Source of the DNA: Lumbricus terrestris
Lineage: Eukaryota; Annelida; Clitellata; Crassiclitellata; Lumbricidae
Length of the DNA: 64,000 bases
Assembly: GCA_949752735.1 (NCBI GenBank)
Contig: OX457047.1
Coordinates: 2,950,782-3,014,781 of the forward strand
Direction: 5' to 3'
Shown piece after piece: positions 51,290 to 61,900 of the stretch. The position numbers and the translations under genes are program-made. Positions within the stretch are counted from its first letter, which is position 1. Each line of letters begins with the position of its first letter. Below the pieces are notes generated by a model. That model did no database searches and was not told where the DNA came from. It saw only the letters and a program-made list of their open reading frames with translations.

Positions 51290-51420
51290 ATGTTTAACGG
51301 CTCTGCCGTATCAAAGATGATTAGTGTCGCCCTCCTCTTTTATCTGGGCTTGGGACTGGCACTGGCAGAGAACACCCAGTGGCGGAGTTTGCACTCACTG
51401 TATCACCGAACAGCAATAGT
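51290..51420 (+). other. possible signal-peptide exon or dispersed motif, copy 2
   Basis: ATG at 51290 opens a frame whose inner Met starts MISVALLFYLGLGLALAENT, a good secretory signal sequence with an A-x-A cleavage pattern. It then reads QWRSLHSLYHR. Related strings occur at 2495 and 63340 without a start codon. The frame runs on into a minisatellite. It could be a first exon of an unseen gene or part of a repeat; I cannot decide. Confidence 0.3.
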
Positions 51421-51475
51421 ATTATATGCAATTCTCTTGTCAAAAATAATGATGATGATAATTATGAAATTGTTG

Positions 51476-52590
51476 CAAATAGCGTCATGGAGATATGTCA
51501 ATAGCGTCATAGACTTAAGTCAATAGCGTCATGGATTTATGTCAATAGCGTCATAGACGTATGTCAATAGCGTCATGATTTATGTCAATAACGTCATGGA
51601 TTTATGTCAATGGCGTCAAGGAGTTGTCATTAGCGTCATAGATTTATGTCAATAGCGTCATGGATTTATGTCAATAGCGTCATGGGTTTATGTCAATAGC
51701 GTCATGGATTTATGTCAATGGCGTCATAGACTTATGTTAATAACGTCTTGATTTATGTCAATAGCGTCATGGATTTATGTCAATGGCGTCAAGAATTTGT
51801 CATTAGCGTCATAGATTTATGTCAATAGCGTCATGGATTTATGTCAATAGCGTCATGGATTCATGTCAATAGCGTCATGGATTTATGTCAATGGCGTCAT
51901 AGACTTATGTTAATAACGTCTTGATTTATGTCAATAGCGTCATGGATTTATGTCAATGGCGTCAAGAATTTGTCATTAGCGTCATAGATTTATGTCAATA
52001 GCGTCATGGATTTATGTCAATAGCGTCATGGATTCATGTCAATAGCGTCATGAATTTATGTCGATTGAGTCATGGATTCATGTCAATGCGTCATGAATTC
52101 ATGCTGATAGCGTCATGAATTGATGTCGATTGAGTCATGGATTCATGTCAATGGCGTCATAGATTCATGTTAATAGCGTCATGAATTTATGTCAATAGCG
52201 TCATGGATTCATGTTAATAGCGTCATGAATTAATGTCGATTGAGTCATGGATTCATGTCAATGCGTCATGAATTCATGCTGATAGCGTCATGAATTGATG
52301 TCGATTGAGTCATGGATTCATGTCAATAGCGTCATGGATTCATGTTAATAGCGTCATGAATTTATGTCAATAGCGTCATGGATTCATGTTAATAGCGTCA
52401 TGAATTTATGTCAATTGAGTCATGGATTCATGTCAATAACGTCATGGATTCATGTCAATAGCGTCATGAATTTATGTCGATTGAGTCATGGATTCATGTC
52501 AATAGCGTCATGGATTTATGTCAATTGCGTCATGGATTCATGTCAATAGCGTCATGGATTCATGTCAATAGCGTCATGGATTCATGTCAA
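51476..52590. repeat. minisatellite, unit about 22 bp, with higher-order repeats
   Basis: About 50 units of GTCAATAGCGTCATGGATTT with variants (TTCATG, ATTGAGTCATGG, GGCGTCAAG). Blocks of several variant units repeat as a group, e.g. 51680..51860 against 51870..52040 and 52080..52170 against 52255..52340. Confidence 0.95.
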
Positions 52591-53089
52591 TAAATAACAA
52601 TTCATGCGATGAGAATTTAGGTGGCAATGTCATCAGAACCGTTCTCTCCTGCGATGCTTCTTTAAGGCTCGTAAATATTTATTCTGTTTCATTGCTGATC
52701 GATCGTCTTCATTCATTCATGCATTCATTCTATATGCACTTATATAGCGCTCCTTCAAGAAACCTACCCAGGAGCGATCTTAGCCCTGCCACTTTCAATG
52801 AAACACACAAATATGGTAAGCTTAGGACATAACTGCGCGCAGTGTGAAACGCTAGACAACTTGATTTGCAAAAATCGTTAATATTAGAATAATCTCTCTC
52901 ACTGACATTGTCAGCATGTCAGTGTACACACCAGAATACCATCACTGGTTTCTTCGTCAGAGCCTCAGAGGTCGCTGATATTAATAGCTAGTCAGCGTCG
53001 ACATGATTGGTCATTATTATTTTGTCGAATTTATCATGTCTTAACTAAAATGAAGAAAACCGGTGTTTAATATTGGATGAATGATGAGT
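52591..53089. other. intergenic sequence with a LINE-like tail at 52735..52795
   Basis: TTATATAGCGCTCCTTCAAG and CAGGAGCGATC repeat the shared GCGCC hairpin. No gene is seen. Confidence 0.45.
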
Positions 53090-53740
53090 GCCGGTGTCAC
53101 GAAATAGAGTATCCCGGTATTAATTGTATTCCCCAAATTAAAAAAAGTCGAAAAAACCGCTTCCGCGTGTATTTTTTTGGCAAATTAATTTTCATCTGCT
53201 CTGTTTTGAACAATGACACTAACAGGTATGTAAAAATTGTTTATCCTACTCAGGTCTTAAATGGTGGCTGGACAGTCATGGACGGCGTCCATGCACTTAT
53301 TTTAAAATATGAATGCCGTCCTGCCACTTATTGGACAGCACAGCCTGTAGGCGTAAGGGGGTCCAGGCACTTCTTTTGGAAAGGTAAGGGGCGTCCATGC
53401 ACTTATTTTCCCACACTTTAAGCACTTATCCTACTAGATAATTTGTTTTGCCCTGTTTTTAGAGCACTCAAAACATTTAAAACACTTAAGAACACACAAA
53501 GTCACTGAATAAATTCGAGTTGCCTTTATCTGAGCATTGCTTAGGACACTTAAGACCATTAGAGTTACTTTAAATTTTGATTACAGCATATCTTTTTTAT
53601 TATGCGCATTTTTCAAAAAAGGGGATAGAATGGTTTATCCCCCCGGATAGTATAGACCGGTTAATTCCATCCGGGGGGGGTAGATTAATTCATCCCCCCG
53701 GACAGCATTCAGGAGTGATACACCGTTTCGTGTCACCGGC
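53090..53740. mobile_element. MITE with GCCGGTGTCACGAAA ends, copy 3, carrying a nested insertion
   Basis: Ends GCCGGTGTCACGAAATAGAG and GTTTCGTGTCACCGGC; inverted relative to 6312..6796. About 200 bp (53240..53430) absent from the other copies is flanked by TTATCCTACT on both sides, a 10-bp duplication, and holds GGCGTCCATGCACTTATTTT twice. Confidence 0.75.
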
Positions 53741-53972
53741 AATTCTGTACTTTTTCGATGTGACTAAGCTCCAAATACAGTCGCCTTTAAGTCGTAATTT
53801 CAACCACACATAGGCCTAGGCCTAGTATGGTTAGACTACACGAAAGCCAATATCAGCTGCTAAATAATATCTACGACTGGCCGCATATTTTCTCCGTAAA
53901 TAATAATAAATCAACAAAGAAATACGCAGCCTATATATCACGGCAAAGATCGCATTGTTTAAGGAAGGGTTG

Positions 53973-54219
53973 CAGTAGCGGCGCCAGGGGGTAGGGTGCC
54001 AAGGTCCCTAAAAAAGGCCATCCGGTTTTTTACATGTAAAATTGAAATATTTCCATGATTACCCCCCCCCCCCCCAACTGAAACATACGCATGAGATGAT
54101 TTCGACATTTCGACCAAATGACTAAAAAAAGTCGTCAGAAATTTTGGCGAATGAAAATGGAAATTTGCCTCCGCGAGGATTCAGCCCTTCCCCAAACTGA
54201 AGTCCCGGCGCCGCCACTG
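53973..54219. mobile_element. hAT-type MITE, family 'CAGTGGCGGCGCCAG', copy 4 (inverted)
   Basis: Ends CAGTAGCGGCGCCAGG and CGGCGCCGCCACTG; flanks AAGGGTTG and AAGGGTTT match in 7 of 8 positions. Confidence 0.85.
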
Positions 54220-54682
54220 AAGGGTTTCATCCTTAACTTCTGTAAATATCACCCCAAACCAAAGGAAACTAATGAAATTGCTTGTCAACACTTGTTTTAA
54301 ATGTTTATGCCACTGTCTAGATCTTGCACTAGGCTATATCGCGAAAAATGTAAAACTGTTAATATTATTGTCTGAGGTGCTACAGCCGGACTAACGTGGT
54401 TTATAGCCTACATGGCAGTAGGGCAATAATAGTCTATAGACATGAATTCTAGGCTACAATTGTCGCTTCAACATTGTACTGAATGTAGGTAGGGCGGTAA
54501 AAATATTTGTCCAGCAATAATTGTCACAATTTATCACATTTTTATATTCATCGCCTTTGCATTGGATACGGCAACCTATAAAATTTATTGGCTGCCGGAT
54601 CCAATGCAATAATTTATAAGCCGTGAACATTGCTTTGTCTGATTTCTCACATTGACGAACCACGCACGTTCTAGCAAAGCTA
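54220..54682. other. intergenic sequence, no feature recognised
   Basis: Holds an inverted pair at about 54550..54610 (GCATTGGATACGGCA / TGCCGGATCCAATGC). Confidence 0.45.
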
Positions 54683-54690
54683 GATCATGT

Positions 54691-55008
54691 CAGGGGCGGA
54701 TCCAGGGGGGGTCAATCCGGCCATGCCCCCCCCCCCCCATTAAAAAATTGCATGGGACGTGGCCCCCTCCCATTTGGTTTCCATAAACCATTAAATAAAT
54801 GTAGTGGGAGAGAAAAACAGGACATCAGGTCCCCCTATTACAAAATCGTACGGGACGTGGCCCCCCCCCCCCGTTGATTTAGCGGCGGATGAAATGGTAT
54901 CTTTTCCCGAAAAATTGGTCGATGACTAAAAAAAGGTCATCAGTTTTTTCGGCGGATGAAATGGTAAATTTTGGCCCCCCCCTTCGAAAATTTCTGTATC
55001 CGCCCTTG
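54691..55008. mobile_element. hAT-type MITE, family 'CAGGGGCGGATCCAG'
   Basis: Exact 8-bp duplication GATCATGT (54683..54690, 55009..55016). Internal text GGCGGATGAAATGGTA is duplicated and related to the MITE at 8701..9030. Confidence 0.85.
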
Positions 55009-55015
55009 GATCATG

Positions 55016-55262
55016 TAATTGCAATTGTAATTGTAATCGTACATTTATATAGCGCCCCTTCAAGAGAACTCCTCAGAGGCGCTCCCGACCTGACTCCAAA
55101 CCACAATCAAAGAGAATGGTTTTCAAACGCTTGCGGAAAAGGGGCAAAGAAAGACAAAGAAGCTCATTACGGAGACTAATAGGTAACTTATTCCAGAAAG
55201 ACGGACCGACCATAGCAAAGCTTCTGTGCAGCACTGTACAATTACACACAACGTACGTTAGT
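55016..55262 (-). repeat. CR1/L2-like LINE 3' end, minus-strand copy
   Basis: Encodes on the minus strand GPSFWNKLPISLRNELLCLS and LFRKRLKTILFDCG; the tail is (ATTACA)n-like. Nearly identical to 506..750. Confidence 0.7.
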
Positions 55263-55544
55263 GTCATTGGTGAACTTTTAATTTGTTACTTTTGCTCTAG
55301 CCTACGCACAGGAGGTTTCCTTGGGTTTCCTGTTGTGATTAAACCGTCCTTCTCTACGCCGTCATTTCCTATTTCATTGCGAAAATGGTTTTCGGTTTCT
55401 CTTTGAATCTATCATCTCCATGTCCTTGAGAGAATTCACATCTGTTTCCTTTGGAACCTGAAATTAACAAAGACAAACCATGCTACTCAATGAATTCCCT
55501 AAATTCCCCTGCATTGTTTAAATCTCCCAAATCCTACTTTTTTA

Positions 55545-55625
55545 GCTGTGGCTGGGCTGGAAGCGCCTCTTAGTAAGTTTTCCTGAAGAGGCGCTATATG
55601 AATTTTCGAAATGATGGATGAATGA
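55545..55625. repeat. isolated GCGCC hairpin tail of a retroelement
   Basis: GAAGCGCCTCTTAGTAAG, then CCTGAAGAGGCGCTATATGA: the same 3' hairpin as in the LINE and the SINEs, in plus orientation, with a (GAATGAAT) tail. Confidence 0.55.
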
Positions 55626-55653
55626 ATGAATTTGCCTTCAGGGTAAGGTAGGC

Positions 55654-55961
55654 CTATATAAAAAAAACCATGAAGCGCGTCATTTGACACAAGGATGAAA
55701 ATTGAGAGAGTGATTTACACGAGTGGCCGAATAATATGTCCAAGGAAACTGGTGAAGATGGTAGCGATGTTGATAGTAATGAATAGAAGGACATTATCGA
55801 TAGAGGTGATAACTGCATTAGTGTGACCCAGACCTTAGCTTCCTGTGACGAATTTTCATTCTTTTCATCCGCATGTCCATCGTTTTCCATTTCCGAATCA
55901 CAGCAGACGCGGAACCTGATGAGAAGACGTTCATCCACTTTCGCCTCAAGGTCCTTGTCCC
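55654..55961 (-). CDS. Gene C terminal exon (308 nt, long tail)
   Basis: Acceptor CTGGAACAG. Encodes the charged tail, then KVWVTLMQLSPLSIMSFYSL and a hydrophobic/Ser-rich stretch to FMVFFI, stop. Genes A and B stop where this reads KVWVTL, so the extension looks like a stop-loss or an unspliced part. Confidence 0.7.
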
Positions 55962-58900
55962 CTGTTCCAGTGGTAAAGCAAAGGTACAGACAAATCGGTG
56001 TTGAAATCTATTTGAATTTTGTACGTTAATCCAGGGTCGTCAATCTGTTTCTAGATGTGGGGATGGAAAATTTCGCCTAAGTCTAAGGCGATTGAAATCT
56101 CAAGCACCGTCCAATAGGCTAAGTCGAATTTCGTCTAATATTTAACTTATCTTGTTTAATAAGAATTTTACAACTGTGGGAGCGTGGATTCATTAAATAA
56201 TTCGTGTCCAACGCTTGTGATTTCAAAGTGACAAAACTTTTGACGCACATTATTACAGACTGATCCGACTATTGATTATTAATTTAAGAATTTTGGTCCG
56301 GATTTTTTTTACCGCAATGAACTAGAAAACTGAAGATGAACTATGGAAGTTGGAACATGATCAACACAGGGCCGAAAATCCGAAGAGGGAAAGGAGGAAA
56401 TTCCGTCCCAATTTTTAAACCTGGGAAGGGAACGTGACAAAATTTCCTCCCCACAATTTTTCTCAGCTGTGCCACAAATGATAGGGTCGGTAAGCGGGTT
56501 TTAAAGTGGGGAGGGAAATTTTATTGGTTAGCTTGATGTGCTGCAATTGAAGCGAACCGTGTTTGAAACTTGTTGCTAGATCATGAGGGCATATCTTGTA
56601 CATTGTTGGAAACAATAAAACATTGAATTTGAATTTGAAACCGAGGGCTGACCTATATGAATCAAGACTTAGATGACTTTCATTTCATTTCGCGAGTTTT
56701 TTGCAAGACTGTTCGCAGTGTTAACTCTAGGAACCAGAAATCAATCTTTCACGTGCTTCCAGCCTGAATTTCTGCAGACACTATTATTTTAGTCCATTTC
56801 GTTTCTTATACTTTCTTCGTGTAATAAGTTGCGATCTGTCAACTTCACTTTCTTGAAAAACGAAGTAGGCATAATATACTTAGCTTATAAAAGTGGAGAT
56901 TGTACTTACTCATAATCAAGGATGCGATCATACTGACGGCAGCAGTGATGACGAATGCAAATGCTGGAAACCACATATAAGATATGGCATAGAAATTCTC
57001 TATACCTTGAAGTTCAATCTGTAGAAAAGAACAAAATAATTAGGGTCACTGTTCACTTACTAAACGTATCATTGTGTAGCCGATGGAATTTTAAATGCAG
57101 AACCATTTCTAATATTGCAGGCGTCGTCAGTGGATGCATCTCTTGAAAGAGCGAGATCTATTTACAAGGTAATGAATTTTGTATTACACGGTACATAGTA
57201 ATGGTTTTATTTTTTCCAAAAGTCTAAAGACATATTGAAGCTGCTATTGTCGCTGACGTCTTCAAAAAGAAGTAATTATTAGTGCATTGTAAAGCAGTTC
57301 ATCAATTTATAAATTTGTCTAAATACAATGCAATACAATTCATCAGTTTATTTTCTTTACAGTCACATTTTCCTATTTCAATGTAACCGATTATTTAGAT
57401 GCAAGGCATACCTAGTAACACATAACTTACATGTATGTCCATCATTTGACCGTTTAAAAGTCTTTTTTAAATGGGTTTTAAGGCTCCTTTAAATCAATCA
57501 AGGCCATTTTGTAGTCATTAGGCCATGACTCTCTTCTTTCTGAGTAATGGCTAGTGAAGTATTTTTGTAGATGGTGCTCACCGGATGACTTGGAGCACCG
57601 GACACAGTCTCTGCTGTTTGGTTCCAGTTCTTTCCATCGAAAGTTTCGACTGACGTCTGGTCGGTATTGTTCAGTGATGAGTAGAAGATAGTCGAGTTTC
57701 CGTTTCTCAAGTAACATTTCTCCACCGATAGTGAAGGTAGAGGTTGGTTTGTTTTACGCACCGTCAGAGACCCAATGCACAGCCACAGTGTCATCGAAGT
57801 TCCTACGATGCCTCCTAGTAACGTGCCCTTGAAGAAAACAATGTATAAACATAATTGCCTTATTTATGATAATCGGTTTTAATGCCATCACTCTATCAAT
57901 TGTTTATGAGCATGATGATATTTCCGTTTATCACTTCCAGCTGACAAGTGAAATGATGTAGCTTAAATTCTGCCTAATACGTCATAGCACTGTAATCGTT
58001 CCAGCATCCCCTTTGGACTATATCTTAACGTTTTGCACGAAAACAAAACTGTTACGAATTTCAATGTTTTTTATAAATTGTTTATATTTGTGGTTATGTT
58101 GACAACGTTTGATAGAAATTAGTATGCTGACAAAAATCATGGCCATTGGCAGTTAGTTTGAAAAATACAGGGACGTAACTAGCGTTGGACTTGGGGGGAG
58201 TTCAAGCCCCCAAACGAGGCTGAAGCCTTCCAAACTAAATCAAGCCGTTGTATACTTACGGCTTACCACTATAGACTCCTGCTGCCGCACTCGTCATGCT
58301 CAAGACTTAAGCCCCCGCAAACGAAAAATCCTAGTAACGGCCCTGGCAAAATATATGCATAAACGAGAATCCAGGGTTGGCAAATGTCCATGCCCCTCCG
58401 GACGCCCCTGTCGGTACCGTAAGTATTTTAATATTGGAAGCACGAATCACCCTTCAATGAAATGAAAGTTGGATTAATAATAATTCTTGCGTGGGAGAAG
58501 TTGGATCGATAATTATTATAGTTATCAATTTATCATGAACATAGTCTAAACACTGCCGTATACGCTTACAAAACCCTGATTCTAGTTACAAAAAGAGGAA
58601 ACAAATCGAGACCGCGCAAACAGTCAAATGTCATTTGAAGATTGATTAATAAACCTGTGTATTTACCTTCCAGTTGGCATGCCTGGAGACGGCGCCGACG
58701 ATAAACATCGCCACCTGTGGACCGACGAACGAACTACCAACGCCTATTATCACCTGGAGAAGCACAGGAAAATAGCCATTCATAGTTATTATCTCTAGCA
58801 ATAGCAATGCTACCGCGCCAACTATTACTTCAGATTTCACCACTAGACTACTATTTTCACAAACTATTTCGGGCTGAGTTGAAATTAACCCTATACTCTT

Positions 58901-61900
58901 TGTGTTGTTGATACTATACAGGGTGCGCCAAAAAAAAACCCCCCTAGATTTTTTGCCAATATCTTGGCCAAAAGTAAGAATTTCAAAATGAAATTTTACA
59001 GTCTTGAAGACAATTCATATCTACACATGATGATCGAAATTTCATCAAAATATTTAAAACAGAACAAAAGTTACATCACTTTTAGTGAGACCACCCTCGG
59101 TTTTTTTACGTTTTTGAATCATCCAGAAAACCGAGGGTGGTCTCACTAAAAGTGATATAACTTTTGTTCTGTTTTAAATATTTTGATGAAATTTCGGTCA
59201 TCGTGTGTAAAAATGAATTGTCTATCATCCTGTAAAAATTTCATTTTGAAATTCCAACTTTTGGCCAAAAGTTTGGCAAAAACCTACTTTTTGTTGCGTT
59301 ACGTTTTTGAATCGTCAAAAAACGGTGGGTGGCCTTCCTAAAAGTGGCATAACTTTTGGTTTGTGTGAAATATTTTGATAAAATCTGGCCATCATATGTA
59401 AATATGAATTGTCTTCAAGACTGTAAAATTTCATTTTGAAATTCTTACTTTTGGCCAAGATATTGGCAAAAAACCTAGGGGGGTCTTTTTTTTGGCGCAC
59501 CCTGTAAGCATGCTACAGAAGTCATTACTATAGTCACAGCACATGTTTCAGATTTCAAAGTCTCTCCTCTTCGAGAAATCATACTTTAATCCTTTCAAAC
59601 CTCCGCCGTCCATTCCTTCTCTTCCTCAATTGCACCAACCTTAGCAACTACCCTGACCTCTCTCTGTGATCTAATTGGCAACCGGACTTCGACCTCCAAT
59701 GGATCTCTAGGCAATCCTTCCGATATGACTCCGCGCTCGGGAATAAGCCTGTGCCGGGTGCGCCCTGTGCATATACCTCTAAAGTATATAGTATAGTGCT
59801 TTGAAAATTATGTATAAAGTATACGATTACGATCATTATTAGGCCTATTTATGCTCTGAACTTGTTGATATCATCACCAAAACTATTATTACTATTAGGT
59901 TATTGCTATAATGCTATTGATAGTAACGCAATTATATTATTCCAAAGCGTTTCAATGCCGTGACCTTCAGTAACATATTTTTTCATCATGACTGAACTTG
60001 ACAAAACGCATGAAATCCAAGTATTAATTCCAATTGATTTCAGATGTTTAGGTTCAAATAATAAAATCTTGCCATTCCTACTTGATATAATAACTTAGTG
60101 GGTATGTTCGCTGCCTTGCAGCCGAAGGGTTGCAGGATCGAATCCACCTCAAGTCGCGGCGTATATGTACCTTGTGCAAGTCATTCACTCGCAATTGCTC
60201 AGCGCTACGGCGTGAACTCAGATGCAGTGTCCGCGCTGTAGTCGGGAGCGCCTCTGATTAGAGAGACCTTGAAGGGGCGTTATAACAAGTGCACATACAA
60301 ATATACAAATATATTTATAGTAAAAGGTTGCTTCTAACACTCAGTTTAGGCGGTTCCATGACATTTAAACACGCGACACATAAACACGCGACACTTAATC
60401 ACAGACACTTAAACACACGACAGATAAACACACGGACAGATAAACACACGACAGATAAACACACGGACAGTTAATCACACGACATTCAAACACACGAAAC
60501 ATAGACATAAGGACAGACACTATAATTCACAGTGCTCAAAGTTTGTGCACTACAGTGTGCAGTGCCTGACTGGTCATCCAATCTAATTTGAACTTTGTAG
60601 CCTACCTTTCCTTGTTATTGTACGAATTTAGTGTACGAACATCTTTAACAGAATCCGACACTTCGATTGTCACACCGCCGTTGCATGATTATTACGATAT
60701 GGCTACATGCTCAGATTCTGTTACATTTAAGAAATTGAAACTGGATGAAGTTTTATATATCTGAAATAGAAGCTGTATGAGTGATAAAACGCTTAAGAAA
60801 TGGAAGCGGGATGAAGGCTTTATAGATCTTAAATAGAAGCTAGATTAATGTTTTCACAGATCTGAAATATAGGCTGGATGAGTGATAAAACGCTCGAGAA
60901 ATCGAAGCGTGATCAAGTTTTTTTTATATCTTAAATAGAAGCTGGATGAATGATAAACGCTTAAGAAATGGAAGCTGGATGAAGGAATCAATATTTTATA
61001 GATCTTTAATAGAAGCTGGAGTGATGTTTTCATAGATCAGAAATAGAGGCTGGATGAGTGATAAAACGCTCGAGAAATCGAAGAATCAAGGTATTTTATA
61101 TCTTAAATCGAAACTGGATTAATGATAAACGCTTAAGAAATGGAAGCTGGATGAATGGATCAAGGTATTGATTTCATCCGATATAGGCTTATCCTGTATC
61201 TCGTTTTAATAATTATGTCACTGTCTTCAACTATCGTGTTTAAGGTGAGTTTAAGTGCAGCGTGTTTATCTGTCGTGTGTTTATCTGTCCGTGTGTTTAT
61301 CTGTCGTGTTTATCTGTCCGTGTGTTTATCTGTCGTGTGTTTATCTGTCCGTGTGTTTATCTGTCGTGTGTTTATCTGTCCGTGTGTTTATCTGTCATGT
61401 GTTTATCTGTCCGTGTGTTTATCTGTCGTGTGTTTAAGTGTCTGTGTTTAAGTGTCGCGTGTTTATGTGTCGTGTGTTTAAATGTCGGCACACCGTTTAG
61501 GCTATCTCTGATAGATACAATGTAAATTTAGATCTACCATTCCCCAACTCCATTGAACCTCATCATGCGATTATGTGCTAGTAGTAACATGTCTTGTCTT
61601 ACCTGTATAATGGGGCTTTCAACAGAAGCCGCAAGAAAAGCCACTCCAGTGGCTATAGCTCCGAAGAGAATAACTTAAACACAAGAAAAAGGCGAACAGT
61701 TAATCCAACGAATGTGTGCCGCCTAATTTTTTAAATTCTGGGCATCAGGTTTTCATATCATTGTTTGAAAAAATCCTTATGTAGGCTAATTAGCAAAATA
61801 CTTTTGTAAGAAACTAAAAATGTTATCCTGTTGTTAAACATGGTGACGAGAAGAAGAAAAAATAAGCCACGTTAAAAGCTACCTTAACAATTTGTGAAAC

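Noticed and set aside
51476..52590. regular spacer-like repeats resembling a CRISPR array
   Set aside because: Units are contiguous without unique spacers, in a eukaryotic genome; it is a minisatellite.
61155..61525. Cys/Val/Leu-rich ORFs of 60-98 codons
   Set aside because: Translations of the GTGTTTATCTGTC units in the transposon arm.
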